A DNA stretch of 64,000 nucleotides from assembly GCF_000717275.1 (NCBI RefSeq), contig NZ_JNYV01000007.1, positions 62,001-126,000 on the forward strand. Direction: 5' to 3'. The position numbers were made by a program, and so were the translations under genes. Every line of letters begins with the position of its first letter. The first letter of the stretch is position 1. Source of the stretch: Kitasatospora arboriphila (lineage in GTDB: Bacteria; Actinomycetota; Actinomycetes; Mycobacteriales; Mycobacteriaceae). The notes under the pieces were generated by a model, which saw only the letters and a program-made list of their open reading frames with translations, made no database searches and was not told the origin of the DNA. This document shows, one piece after another, positions 44,920 to 54,271 of this stretch.

Positions 44920-46269
44920 ATGTCCCACAGATATCTCTTGAGGGGAACGATTGCCGCGGCGGTTTCCGTCATGGCAATTGCCGGCTGTAGTTCAGACGAT
45001 TCTGACGACACGGCGACGACCGGGGGCGCGACCGGTGCATCCGCGTCTTCGTCCACGGAGGCGACAACCAACACCGACTGTGGTGAGAACGCCGACAAGG
45101 CGACGCCAGGACCGGTCAGCACGGCGCCCCTGAAGATCGGCACGCTGCTCCCCGCCACGGGAAGCCTGGCGTTCCTCGGACCGCCTGAGTTCGCAGGCGT
45201 CAAGCTCGCTGTGCAGGACGTGAATGCGGCAGGCGGCGTGCTCGACCAGCCAGTTCAGCAGATCGACGGTGACTCCGGAGACACCACAACCGACACCGCC
45301 AACGCCACCGTAGACCGCGAGCTCGCGGCCGGCACCCAGGTGATCGTCGGCGCCGCATCCTCGTCGGTGTCGCTGAAGGTCATCGACAAGATCAGCAATG
45401 CCGGGGCAGTGATGTTCTCGCCGGCCAACACCTCTGACGAGTTCACCTGCTACGCAGACAAGGGCCAGTACTTCCGTACCGCTCCTGCCGACACCCTGCA
45501 GGCCCAGGCGCTTGCACAGGTCATGGCCGAGGGCGGCGTGCAGCGTGTCGCCATCCTGGCGATGAACGACCCGTACGGCACCGGTCTGGCCAAGAACACC
45601 GTCTCCGATCTCGAGGCCGCGGGCATCCCGGCCGACCAGATCAAGACGATCATCTACGACCCCAACGCGCAGTCGTTCAACGCCGAGGTCGACCAGGTCA
45701 AGAACTTCAATCCCGACGGCATCGCCGTCATCGGATTCGAGGAGAGCGCCAAGATCATCACCCGCATGAACGAGGTGAAGATCGGACCGAAGGACAAGCT
45801 CGTCTTCGGTGTCGACGGCAACATGGGCAACGCCCTCGGTGAGTCGGTCGGTCCGGGCATCCTCGAGGGGATGAAGGGCACCACGCCGCTGACCAACGTC
45901 GGCCCGCAGTTCGAGGCTCGTCTGAAGACCGCCGACCCGGCACTGATCGACTTCAACTACGCCGGTGAGAGTTACGACGCCGTGGTCATCTCCGCGCTCG
46001 CAGCCGAGGTGGCGAAGTCGACCAACGGTCGTTCGATCGCAGCGAACATCAACGCTGTGACCGAGGGTGGCACCAAGTGCAAGACGTACCAGGAATGCCT
46101 CCCGCTGGCCAAGGCCGGCACCGACCTCGACTACGACGGTGTCACAGGCGAATTGGCCTTCGTCACCGCCGGTGAGCCGTCGGTTGGTTCGTACGGTGTG
46201 CTCGAGTTCGATGCCAACAACAAGTTGGTCGCCCCTGTCGCCGACTACAAGGTCGTCAAGGGCAACTGA
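44920..46269 (+). CDS. livJ: Branched-chain amino acid/amide ABC transporter binding lipoprotein
   Basis: A 449-residue periplasmic-binding-protein type I. The signal ends in the lipobox AIAGC with Cys23 as lipidation site, then a Ser/Thr/Ala linker, then the LivJ/LivK-type domain starting PLKIGTLLPATGSLAFLGPPE. ATG 44920 is preferred to ATG 44914 because AGGAG gives 7-nt spacing to the former and 1 nt to the latter. Its partner transport genes lie immediately downstream on the opposite strand, sharing a terminator. The substrate could be branched-chain amino acids, amides or urea. Confidence 0.9.
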   Translation: MSHRYLLRGTIAAAVSVMAIAGCSSDDSDDTATTGGATGASASSSTEATTNTDCGENADKATPGPVSTAPLKIGTLLPATGSLAFLGPPEFAGVKLAVQDVNAAGGVLDQPVQQIDGDSGDTTTDTANATVDRELAAGTQVIVGAASSSVSLKVIDKISNAGAVMFSPANTSDEFTCYADKGQYFRTAPADTLQAQALAQVMAEGGVQRVAILAMNDPYGTGLAKNTVSDLEAAGIPADQIKTIIYDPNAQSFNAEVDQVKNFNPDGIAVIGFEESAKIITRMNEVKIGPKDKLVFGVDGNMGNALGESVGPGILEGMKGTTPLTNVGPQFEARLKTADPALIDFNYAGESYDAVVISALAAEVAKSTNGRSIAANINAVTEGGTKCKTYQECLPLAKAGTDLDYDGVTGELAFVTAGEPSVGSYGVLEFDANNKLVAPVADYKVVKGN

Positions 46270-46301
46270 TCACCTCACAGAGGTGAATGCACAACACTGA
46301 G

Positions 46302-46331
46302 AAAGGCCCGGGTCGCGAGACCCGGGCCTTT
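46302..46331. terminator. Strong bidirectional intrinsic terminator
   Basis: AAAGGCCCGGGTC and GACCCGGGCCTTT form a perfect 13-bp stem closed by a GCGA tetraloop, with T-rich sequence after it (TTCTTC). It lies 32 nt after the livJ stop and also lies downstream of the converging livF, so it can serve both strands. Confidence 0.9.
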
Positions 46332-46466
46332 CTTCTTGCACTGATTGATGAGACGCTCAGCGACGAGATTCGGCCCGAACGCCTTGCAGACAACAATTTC
46401 GCCGAAATCAGAACGGTCCGCCCCGGGCAACCGGAGCGGATCGTTGTGTGAAGCTTCTGAGTTGAG

Positions 46467-47315
46467 CTACTTCTTCTCGGCACTTCCCGCCAGCGTCCCG
46501 AGATACAGCTCGATGATCTTCGGATCGTTGGCGAGGTTGGTGCCGGTGTCGGTATAGGCATTGCGTCCCTGATCGAGCACGTAGCCACGATCGCAGATCT
46601 GCAGGCAACGTCGGGCGTTCTGCTCCACGAGGATCACCGAGACGCCGGTGGCGTTGATCTTCTTGATTCGGATGAACACTTCGTCCTGGAACATCGGGGA
46701 CAATCCTGCCGACGGCTCGTCGAGCAGCAGTACCGAAGGTTCCATCATCAAAGCCCGGCCCATGGCCACCATCTGACGTTCGCCACCGGACAGCGCTCCG
46801 GCCTTCACCTTGCGGCGTTCGGAGAGCAAGGGGAACAGTTCGGACACGAAGGCGAAGCGCTCGTTGAACTTCTTGGGACGCAGATAGATTCCCATTTCGA
46901 GGTTCTCTTCGATGGAGAGAGCCGGGAAGACGTTCTGGGTCTGCGGGACGTAGCCCACACCCTTGGTGACCAGCACGTGCGCCTTGGCCGAGGTGATGTT
47001 GTCTCCGCGGAGCGTCACCGCTCCGACCCGCACCGGGATCAGCCCGAACAGGGTCTTGAGCAACGTCGATTTACCGGCGCCGTTGGGCCCGATGATCCCG
47101 ACGATCTCACCGTCGTCGAGGTAGAAGTTGCACTCCTCGAGGATGTTGATACCCGGTAGATAGCCGGCGGTGATGTCATCGGCACGCAGCAGTGCGTTGG
47201 CCGCCAGCTTGCGGTGTTCCTCAGGCGTGGCGGCCAATTCAGCGTGGCTGAGCCCGCCTGGCGCCGCGGTTGCGCCCGATGAGGTGGGCGATTTCGAGAG
47301 GTCCGGTCCACTCAT
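46467..47315 (-). CDS. livF: Branched-chain amino acid ABC transporter ATPase
   Basis: A 282-residue ATPase with Walker A GPNGAGKST, signature ALSGGERQM, Walker B VLLLDEPSAGLSP and the LVEQNARRCL switch typical of LivF. About 43 residues of Ser/Ala/Pro-rich sequence precede the ATPase fold, more than in most LivF proteins. It is the last gene of livH-M-G-F and overlaps livG by 4 bp. Confidence 0.93.
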   Translation of the reverse strand: MSGPDLSKSPTSSGATAAPGGLSHAELAATPEEHRKLAANALLRADDITAGYLPGINILEECNFYLDDGEIVGIIGPNGAGKSTLLKTLFGLIPVRVGAVTLRGDNITSAKAHVLVTKGVGYVPQTQNVFPALSIEENLEMGIYLRPKKFNERFAFVSELFPLLSERRKVKAGALSGGERQMVAMGRALMMEPSVLLLDEPSAGLSPMFQDEVFIRIKKINATGVSVILVEQNARRCLQICDRGYVLDQGRNAYTDTGTNLANDPKIIELYLGTLAGSAEKK

Positions 47316-48433
47316 GGTTTGTCCTTTTTTCCGTGCGAGGTGGACGGAGTGATCGGGTCGGGCTGCGACAGGTCCCCGCCGGCTTGGAGGGTCTCTTCGA
47401 TCGCGGCCTCGACCTGCTCTGCCAGCACGGCGGTTTCGCCGACCGGGTTACCGTCCTCGTCGAACTCGAGCGCTTGATCGTGGTGGCCGCCGAGGTACGC
47501 ATCCACCACCGCCGGGTTGTCGCCGAGGCGGCCGGGAAGTGACTCGGCGATCACCTTGCCCTGTGCCATCACCACCACCCAGTCGCTGATGTCGCGGATG
47601 ACGTCCATGTCGTGTTCGACGAACACCACGGTCATACCCTCGTCGCGCAACGCCTTGATGTGTTCGAGCAGGCTCTGGGTCAACGCCGGGTTCACCCCGG
47701 CCATCGGTTCGTCGAGCATGACGACCTCGGGATTGGTCATCAACGCGCGTGCCATCTCCAGCAACTTGCGCTGACCACCCGACAGCGAGCCGGCGTAGTC
47801 GTCCGCCTTGGCATCGAGCTTGAATCGCTTGAGCAATTCGTATGCGCGCTCGGTGGTTTCGGCCTCCTGCTTGCGCCACGTCCACGGCGCCAACGCCTGG
47901 AGCATGTGCTCGCCGCTCTGGTGACGAGCACCGAGCCGCACATTGTCGAGTACCGACAACTTGGACAGCGCCTTGGTGAGCTGGAAGGTACGCACCATGC
48001 CGTTGCGGGCAACCCGGTGCGGCACAACCCTTCCCATGTGCTTGCCGTTGAGCGACCAGCTACCCGTGTCGGGCTTGTCGAACCCGGTGATCAAGTTGAA
48101 GAATGTGGTCTTGCCCGCCCCGTTGGGACCAATCAGGCCCGTGATGCATCCGCGTTGGATCTCCAGATGCTTCACATCGACGGCTTTGAGGCCACCGAAT
48201 GTCCGGGTGATGTTGTCCACCGAGATGATCGGGTCGGGTTTGGCCGAACCCGGTTCGGCGGTGACACCGGCGAAGAGCTCGGCGCGTTCGGCCGCGCTGA
48301 ACGCCTTCAACTCGGCAAGGGTGGCCGGGGCCGCCTCGGTGACCAGCGTGGGGGCGTCCACCCCGATGCCGGGTTCGGAGGCCGATTCGGTGCCGTCGGG
48401 ACCGGGGGGCTGTGTGTGACGTCCGTCAGGCAT
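47312..48433 (-). CDS. livG: Branched-chain amino acid ABC transporter ATPase
   Basis: A 373-residue ATPase with Walker A GPNGAGKTT, signature SLSGGQRKL, Walker B VVMLDEPMAGVNP and switch FVEHDMDVI. The usual LivG is about 255 residues; here an N-terminal extension of about 65 and a C-terminal tail of about 55 acidic, Pro/Ser-rich residues flank the core. It overlaps livM by 8 bp and livF by 4 bp, so subunits are produced together. Confidence 0.93.
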   Translation of the reverse strand: MPDGRHTQPPGPDGTESASEPGIGVDAPTLVTEAAPATLAELKAFSAAERAELFAGVTAEPGSAKPDPIISVDNITRTFGGLKAVDVKHLEIQRGCITGLIGPNGAGKTTFFNLITGFDKPDTGSWSLNGKHMGRVVPHRVARNGMVRTFQLTKALSKLSVLDNVRLGARHQSGEHMLQALAPWTWRKQEAETTERAYELLKRFKLDAKADDYAGSLSGGQRKLLEMARALMTNPEVVMLDEPMAGVNPALTQSLLEHIKALRDEGMTVVFVEHDMDVIRDISDWVVVMAQGKVIAESLPGRLGDNPAVVDAYLGGHHDQALEFDEDGNPVGETAVLAEQVEAAIEETLQAGGDLSQPDPITPSTSHGKKDKP

Positions 48434-49415
48434 CGAGCTGGACCTCTCGCTTGTTACCGAGGATTCCTTGCGGTCTGAAGACCATCATCAGGGCTATCGC
48501 CAATCCCAACAAGACGTAGCGGGTGGCGCCGACCTGTTGCTGCGTCATCTCGAACCAGGGGTCGGGACCGGACGTGACCTGACGCAGCAAGGCATCGGGG
48601 ATGGCCAGCAGGAACCAGAACAGCATCGCGCCGACAACCGGCCCGAACACCGTGGCAGCACCGCCGAGAATCAGTGCTCCGTAGGCGAAGAAGGTCTGCG
48701 CCGTGGAGTAGAAGTCGGGGTTGATCGACTGGGTCTGCAGCGCGTTGTACACACCCGCCACGCCACCGATGCAACCACCGAGCACCAGGGCCTGCATCTT
48801 GTAGAAGTAGGCGTTCTTACCCAGTGATCGGGCGGCGTCCTCGTCCTCGCGAACAGCCTTGAGGACGCGACCCCAGGGACTGCGCACGAGCAGCCACACC
48901 AGGAGACAGAGCAACAGCACGATCGCCCAGCCGACCACCATCGCCCAGAGGTCGGTGCCCTGGAACTTGACGCCGAAGAACGAGTACTGCTTGCCGTTGT
49001 CGAACGGGCTGTAGTCGAAGAACCCGTCCGCGTATCCGAAGATGCCGTTGGTGGAGTGCGTCAGGTCGTCGGAGGCGGTGGACCGAAAGACCAGTCGCAA
49101 GATCTCCGACGCCGCGATCGTCACGATGGCCAGATAGTCGGCCCGTAATCGAAGCGTGGGCAAACCGAGCACAAGGGCCAAGATCGCGGCCGCGACGATG
49201 CCGACGATCGCACCCACCCACAGAGGCTGGTCGTAGTTGTCGGCCATGATGCCGACGCCGTAGGCGCCGAGCAGGGCGAAACCGATCTGACCGAAGTTGA
49301 GCAACCCGGCGTAGCCGAAGTGCAGGTTCAGCCCGATCGCCAACAGCGCATAGAAAACCGCTGAGGGTCCGATCAATTGGGCAAACGAGGTCTGAAGTGC
49401 AGAGATGAGATCCAT
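48426..49415 (-). CDS. livM: Branched-chain amino acid ABC transporter permease
   Basis: A 329-residue permease with about 8-9 membrane helices. Family segments are FYALLAIGLNLHFGYAGLLNFGQIGFALLGAYG (key words GLNLHFGYAGLLNFG) and the cytoplasmic coupling loop SPWGRVLKAVREDEDAARSLG, which contacts the ATPases. The 3-nt gap after livH and the overlap with livG place it firmly in the liv operon. Confidence 0.93.
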   Translation of the reverse strand: MDLISALQTSFAQLIGPSAVFYALLAIGLNLHFGYAGLLNFGQIGFALLGAYGVGIMADNYDQPLWVGAIVGIVAAAILALVLGLPTLRLRADYLAIVTIAASEILRLVFRSTASDDLTHSTNGIFGYADGFFDYSPFDNGKQYSFFGVKFQGTDLWAMVVGWAIVLLLCLLVWLLVRSPWGRVLKAVREDEDAARSLGKNAYFYKMQALVLGGCIGGVAGVYNALQTQSINPDFYSTAQTFFAYGALILGGAATVFGPVVGAMLFWFLLAIPDALLRQVTSGPDPWFEMTQQQVGATRYVLLGLAIALMMVFRPQGILGNKREVQLDA

Positions 49416-49418
49416 GAG

Positions 49419-50744
49419 TCAGCCGATCCTCGCTCTGGACCCGAGGATGCCCTGGGGTCTGATGGTGAGAATGACGATGAGAACGAGAAGGCCACCGATG
49501 TACTTGAGGTCGGGGTTGATCCAGTAAGTGGAAACCTGGACCAGAAGGCCCACGATCACACAGCCCAGCAGCGCGCCGTACGCCGTTCCGAGTCCACCGA
49601 GCGTGATGCCGGCGAACATGAGCAGAAGCAATTTGAAACCCATCTCCCATTGGACACGGCCACCGAGTTCGGACATCGCGAAGAGAACGCCGCCGAGGGT
49701 CGCGAGGCCGCCTGACAAGGCCCAGACGAACAAGATGACGCGATCCACGTTGATGCCGGACGATGCGGCGAGGTCGCGGTTGTCGGCAACGGCTCGCATG
49801 GCCTTGCCGATCCGCGTCTTCTGCAGCATCAGCGCCACCAGCAGCAGCACGACGAGGCTGATGATGATGCACCACAGGTTGACCGGGGTGATCGCGAAGG
49901 CGCCGGAACCGATCTGCGTCTGCACCTGGTAGTCGTCGAACGGTTCGGCGCGGTCAGAGAAGAAGATCAGGATCCCGTAGCGCATGATGAGCGCCAATCC
50001 GATCGACACCACCAGCATCGCGATGAGCCCGGATCGGCGACGCCGCAGCGGTCGCCATATGCCGAGTTCGTTGAGGATGCCGACACCTATGCCGACGATG
50101 ATCGCCAGGATGGTCGCCGGTATCAGCTGGACACCTAGTTTGACGTTGATCGCCCAGGCCACCACAGCACCCAGGGTCACCAGCTCGCCGTGGGCGAAGT
50201 TGGTCAGCCCGGTGGTGCCGAAGATGAGGCTCAGGCCGACACCGGTGATCGCGATGATGAGACCGAATCTCAGACCGTCGATCGCCAGCCGCGTGAGTTC
50301 CTCGGCAGCGCTGATCTCCGTGGCGGTGCGCTCCTCACCGAAGAGGAAGATCACCGGCCGTGGAGACCCGGCGGTGACCGTGACCGCGACGGTGTCTTTC
50401 TGTACCTCGACCCCACTCGGGATGGTCGTCTTGTCGATCACCACCGAATAGGTGCCGGGCGGCAGGTTCATCGTCCATGCCCCGGTTTCCGAGGAGGTGG
50501 ACGATTGGACCACGGCGCCGGCCTGGTCTTTGGCGTCGACTTTCACTTCTGCGACGGGATCGGAACCATTTCGCAGCGTTCCGAACACTCGGACGGTGTC
50601 GTCTGAGGATGGAGCTGGGGTGGCGACAGCGCTTCCGGTGCCGACTATCCCGGCAAGTAGAAGCGATGCCAGCAAGGTCAGGAGAGCGCCTGCCCCTAAC
50701 TTGGCTCCCAAGACCCGTGCTCGCTGAGCATGACGGGGCATCAC
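49419..50744 (-). CDS. livH: LivH permease with N-terminal extracytoplasmic domain
   Basis: The C-terminal 290 residues or so are a normal LivH permease (GLSLIFGTTGLTNFAHGELVTLGA; loop KTRIGKAMRAVADNRDLAASSGI by key words). They are preceded by an unusual front part: a signal-like hydrophobic segment (about 15-40) and a beta-rich domain (about 47-137: VRVFGTLRNGSDPVAEVKV, LPPGTYSVVID). The latter reads as a carboxypeptidase-regulatory/transthyretin-like module facing outward. GTG 50744 has GGGAGGA 7 nt upstream; ATG 50741 is the alternative. Total 441 residues. Confidence 0.88.
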   Translation of the reverse strand: MMPRHAQRARVLGAKLGAGALLTLLASLLLAGIVGTGSAVATPAPSSDDTVRVFGTLRNGSDPVAEVKVDAKDQAGAVVQSSTSSETGAWTMNLPPGTYSVVIDKTTIPSGVEVQKDTVAVTVTAGSPRPVIFLFGEERTATEISAAEELTRLAIDGLRFGLIIAITGVGLSLIFGTTGLTNFAHGELVTLGAVVAWAINVKLGVQLIPATILAIIVGIGVGILNELGIWRPLRRRRSGLIAMLVVSIGLALIMRYGILIFFSDRAEPFDDYQVQTQIGSGAFAITPVNLWCIIISLVVLLLVALMLQKTRIGKAMRAVADNRDLAASSGINVDRVILFVWALSGGLATLGGVLFAMSELGGRVQWEMGFKLLLLMFAGITLGGLGTAYGALLGCVIVGLLVQVSTYWINPDLKYIGGLLVLIVILTIRPQGILGSRARIG

Positions 50745-50855
50745 GCGTGAATCCTCCCGAAGGTGGTCGGCGCGCGGCACTTTTGCCGCGCGAACATCTC
50801 GTTTGGCGACCCTATAACCACCGAGGACTCGCGGCAGGGTTTCTATGTTTCCCCC

Positions 50856-50875
50856 GAGTTACTGTTGAGTAACTC
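50856..50875. promoter_or_regulatory. Perfect 20-bp palindrome between livH and polA
   Basis: GAGTTACT-GTTG-AGTAACTC is an 8-bp inverted repeat with a 4-bp spacer, located in the divergent promoter region, about 90 bp before polA and 110 bp before livH. It has the form of a dimeric-repressor operator (TetR or GntR type). No regulator gene adjoins it. Confidence 0.5.
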
Positions 50876-50951
50876 GCCTTTGTGAGCTGGTTCGACGCCG
50901 AGAAAATTGGTTTTGGTGAGGCTTCTTGCCGGGACTGTCGGCGAAGCTCCA

Positions 50952-50957
50952 TACACT
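50952..50957 (+). promoter_or_regulatory. Candidate -10 element for leaderless polA mRNA
   Basis: TACACT fits TANNNT and ends 6 nt before GTG 50964; no Shine-Dalgarno sequence precedes that start. Confidence 0.45.
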
Positions 50958-50963
50958 TGCGTC

Positions 50964-53705
50964 GTGAGTCCCGCCCAGATCAGCAAACCCGGCCGTACAT
51001 CGGCAAAATCAGCGTCCAAGGCGCAGCAGCCGACCTTGATGCTGCTCGATGGTCACTCGTTGGCGTTCCGCGCATTCTTCGCGCTGCCCGCCGAGAACTT
51101 CAAGACCGCATCAGGTCAGACCACCAACGCCGTATACGGGTTCACCTCGATGTTGATCAACCTGTTGCGCGACGAGAACCCGAGCCACATCGCGGCCGCC
51201 TTCGACGTGTCGCGGCAGACTTTCCGTGCCGAGGTGTTCCCCGAATACAAGGCGCAGCGCAGCTCGGCGCCTGACGAATTCCGTGGCCAGATCGACCTAA
51301 CCAAGGACGTTCTGGGGGCGATGGGCATCCCGGTTCTGGCCCGGGAGGGGTACGAAGCCGACGACATCATCGCCACGTTGACCACCCAGGCAGCGGAGCA
51401 GGGTTTCCGCGTTCTGGTGGTCACCGGTGACCGCGACGCGCTGCAACTGGTGACCGACAACGTCACCGTCCTCTACCCGAAACGCGGCGTCTCGGAGTTG
51501 ACGCGGTTCACCCCGGAAGAGGTGGAGAAGAAGTACGGGCTGACGCCGTCGCAGTACCCGGACTTCGCCGCGCTGCGCGGAGACCCGTCGGACAATCTCC
51601 CCGGCATTCCCGGTGTGGGGGAGAAGACCGCGTCGAAGTGGATCCGAGAGTACGGATCGCTCTCAGGTCTGGTGGAGAACGCAGACAAGGTGAAAGGCAA
51701 AGTGGGCGACGCCTTTCGCGCCCACGTGGCCAGTGTTCAGATGAACCGCCAGCTCACCGAGCTGGTCCGTGACATGGACCTGCCGATCGGTCCCGACGAC
51801 CTGCAGCTGGCACCGTGGGACCGCAACCAGATTCACCAGCTGTTCGACGACCTCGAGTTCCGGGTGCTGCGGGACCGGTTGTTCACCACCCTCACCTCGG
51901 CCGAGCCAGAAGCCGAGTCGGGCTTTGATCTACGGGGCAGCCAGCTCGGCGCGGGCCAGGTTGCGGATTGGCTCGCCGCGCACGCGGCGCCCGGCACCGG
52001 CCGGGCAGGCCTGACAATTGTCGGGCCGCGGCAGGTCTACGGGTCGGACGTCACAGGCATCGCGATCGCTGCGGCCGATGGCGAGTCGGCATACCTCGAT
52101 CCCGCCGAGATCGGGCCGGCAGACGAGGACGCGATCGCCGACTGGCTGGCCGATACCAACGCTGCCAAAGCCATCCACGAGGCCAAGTGGGCGTTCCACG
52201 CACTTCGCGGCCGCGGGTGGCGTCTCGGCGGGGTCACCAGTGACACGTCGCTCGCCGCCTATCTGGTACGTCCTGGCCAACGATCGTTCAACCTCGACGA
52301 CCTCGCCCTGCGGTACCTCCGGCGTGAACTGCGCGCCGACGCCGCCCCCGACGACGGTCAGCTCTCATTGCTCGACGAGGATTCCGGCGCCCAGGCCGCG
52401 GCCGACCAGGCGATGCTGCAAGCCCAAGCCGTCGGTGAGCTGGCCGACCGCTTCGATGAGGAGTTGGCGAAGATCGACTCGGCCTCACTCCTGACGGACA
52501 TGGAGCTGCCACTGCTCTTTGTCCTGGCCGAACTCGAAGCAGCCGGCATCGCCATCGATTCAGCACATCTGGAGGATCTCGAGTCGGGATTCGCCGCGCG
52601 GGTGCGCCAATCCGCGGAAGCGGCCTACGAGGTGATCGGCGAGCAGATCAACCTGGGATCGCCCAAGCAATTGCAGGTTGTACTGTTCGACAAACTCGAG
52701 ATGCCCAAGACCAAGAAGACCAAGACCGGGTACACCACCGACGCCGATGCACTGCTCGCGATGTTCGAGAAGACAGGGCACCCGTTCCTGGAACATCTTC
52801 TGGCGCACCGCGACGCCACGCGGCTCAAGGTCACGGTGGACGGACTGCTGAAGTCCGTCTCGGACGACGGACGGGTGCACACCACCTTCAACCAGACCAT
52901 CGCGGCGACCGGACGGTTGTCGTCCACCGAGCCGAACCTCCAGAACATCCCGGTCCGTACCGATGCCGGCCGTCAGATCCGCCAGGGATTTGTCGTGGGT
53001 TCGGGTTTCGAGACGTTGATGACCGCCGACTACAGCCAGATCGAGATGCGGATCATGGCACATCTGTCCGGCGACGCCGGATTGATCGAGGCCTTCAACA
53101 CCGGTGAGGACCTCCACAGCTTCGTCGGATCTCGTGCTTTCGGCGTGCCGATCGACGAGGTGACCCCCGACATGCGCCGACGGGTCAAGGCGATGAGCTA
53201 CGGGCTCGCGTACGGCCTCAGTGCCTTTGGCTTGTCGGCACAGCTCAAGATCAGCACGAGCGAAGCCAAAGAACAGATGGAGGCCTACTTCACCCGGTTC
53301 GGCGGGGTGCGCGATTATCTCCACGAAACCGTCGAAGAGGCCCGCCGCAACGAGTACACGTCCACCTTGTTCGGTCGCCGTCGCTACCTTCCCGACCTCA
53401 ACAGCGACAACCGGCAACGGCGCGACGTCGCCGAGCGGGCGGCGCTCAACGCGCCCATCCAGGGCACCGCGGCCGACATCATCAAGGTCGCCATGATCGA
53501 CGTTCAACGGGCGCTCGCAGAACAGAACCTGACGTCGCGCATGTTGCTGCAGGTGCACGACGAGTTGGTGTTCGAGGTCGCGCCGGGTGAGAAAGAGCAA
53601 CTGGAGTCGCTCGTCCGCGCAAAGATGGGTGGGGCGATCGAGTTGTCGGTGCCGTTGGACGTGTCGATCGGCTACGGCCGGTCATGGGACGAGGCCGCGC
53701 ACTGA
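50964..53705 (+). CDS. polA: DNA polymerase I
   Basis: A 913-residue repair and Okazaki-fragment polymerase. The N-terminal 5' nuclease (about 20-320) has LLDGHSLAFRAFFALP, AFD and the YEADDIIATL and VTGDRDALQL acid clusters. A middle 3'-5' exonuclease-like region follows that appears degenerate, as in other actinobacteria. The polymerase domain has motif A DYSQIEMR (near residue 690), motif B RRVKAMSYGLAYG and motif C QVHDELVFE (near 865). GTG 50964 gives the expected short N-terminus. Confidence 0.96.
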   Translation: MSPAQISKPGRTSAKSASKAQQPTLMLLDGHSLAFRAFFALPAENFKTASGQTTNAVYGFTSMLINLLRDENPSHIAAAFDVSRQTFRAEVFPEYKAQRSSAPDEFRGQIDLTKDVLGAMGIPVLAREGYEADDIIATLTTQAAEQGFRVLVVTGDRDALQLVTDNVTVLYPKRGVSELTRFTPEEVEKKYGLTPSQYPDFAALRGDPSDNLPGIPGVGEKTASKWIREYGSLSGLVENADKVKGKVGDAFRAHVASVQMNRQLTELVRDMDLPIGPDDLQLAPWDRNQIHQLFDDLEFRVLRDRLFTTLTSAEPEAESGFDLRGSQLGAGQVADWLAAHAAPGTGRAGLTIVGPRQVYGSDVTGIAIAAADGESAYLDPAEIGPADEDAIADWLADTNAAKAIHEAKWAFHALRGRGWRLGGVTSDTSLAAYLVRPGQRSFNLDDLALRYLRRELRADAAPDDGQLSLLDEDSGAQAAADQAMLQAQAVGELADRFDEELAKIDSASLLTDMELPLLFVLAELEAAGIAIDSAHLEDLESGFAARVRQSAEAAYEVIGEQINLGSPKQLQVVLFDKLEMPKTKKTKTGYTTDADALLAMFEKTGHPFLEHLLAHRDATRLKVTVDGLLKSVSDDGRVHTTFNQTIAATGRLSSTEPNLQNIPVRTDAGRQIRQGFVVGSGFETLMTADYSQIEMRIMAHLSGDAGLIEAFNTGEDLHSFVGSRAFGVPIDEVTPDMRRRVKAMSYGLAYGLSAFGLSAQLKISTSEAKEQMEAYFTRFGGVRDYLHETVEEARRNEYTSTLFGRRRYLPDLNSDNRQRRDVAERAALNAPIQGTAADIIKVAMIDVQRALAEQNLTSRMLLQVHDELVFEVAPGEKEQLESLVRAKMGGAIELSVPLDVSIGYGRSWDEAAH

Positions 53706-53740
53706 CGATCAGTGGACCGCCCGAAGTTTTTTCGGATCCG

Positions 53741-53766
53741 TGTCGATCTGACGGATCGTCGTTCGA
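53741..53766 (+). promoter_or_regulatory. Candidate ECF42-type sigma promoter
   Basis: TGTCGA at 53741-53746 is followed after 17 bp by CGA at 53764. As I recall, ECF42 sigma factors recognise a TGTCGA -35 and a CGA-containing -10. It lies about 70 bp before the YCII gene, so the sigma factor may control its own operon. Confidence 0.5.
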
Positions 53767-53837
53767 CGTATGGCTGAGAACCTCGAACGGAACTCTCGCA
53801 GGGACACCCTGCGATCACACGGAACAGGGAGAACACA

Positions 53838-54260
53838 ATGCGCTACATGCTGATCATGCGGACCACTGAAGAAGCCATCGAGGCGAGCAAGTCGATGGAC
53901 TTCGAGGAGATCATCGCCGCCATGGGGGCGTACAACGAGTCGCTGATGAAGGCGGGGGTACTGCTCGCCGGTGAAGGCCTCTCGGGCGCTGAAGAAGGCT
54001 TCGTGGTGGACTTCGACTCCGACCCGCCCGTGGTCACCGACGGCCCGTACGCCGAGGCGAAGGAACTCTTCAGCGGCTTCTGGATCCTGCAGGTCGCGAG
54101 CAAAGAGGAAGCGGCGCAATGGGCTTCGCGCTGCCCGCTGGGTCCGGGTGTGAAGCTCGAGGTGCGCCGCGTCACCGAGGTCGAGGACTTCCCGGCCGAC
54201 AACGAGTGGATTCAGAAGGAAGAGAAGTGGCGCGAGGAGCTCGATCAGCGCACCAGCTGA
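53838..54260 (+). CDS. YCII/DGPF-domain protein
   Basis: A 140-residue small alpha/beta protein with a YciI-like start (MRYMLIMRTTEEA) and the DGPF-type motif TDGPYAEAKELFSGFWILQV. Genes of this type are regularly paired with ECF42 sigma factors, as here, with the sigma gene 11 nt downstream. The biochemical role of DGPF proteins is not known in general. The ATG follows an AGGGAGAACACA segment that serves as ribosome site. Confidence 0.88.
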   Translation: MRYMLIMRTTEEAIEASKSMDFEEIIAAMGAYNESLMKAGVLLAGEGLSGAEEGFVVDFDSDPPVVTDGPYAEAKELFSGFWILQVASKEEAAQWASRCPLGPGVKLEVRRVTEVEDFPADNEWIQKEEKWREELDQRTS

Positions 54261-54271
54261 TCTGAGCGCAG

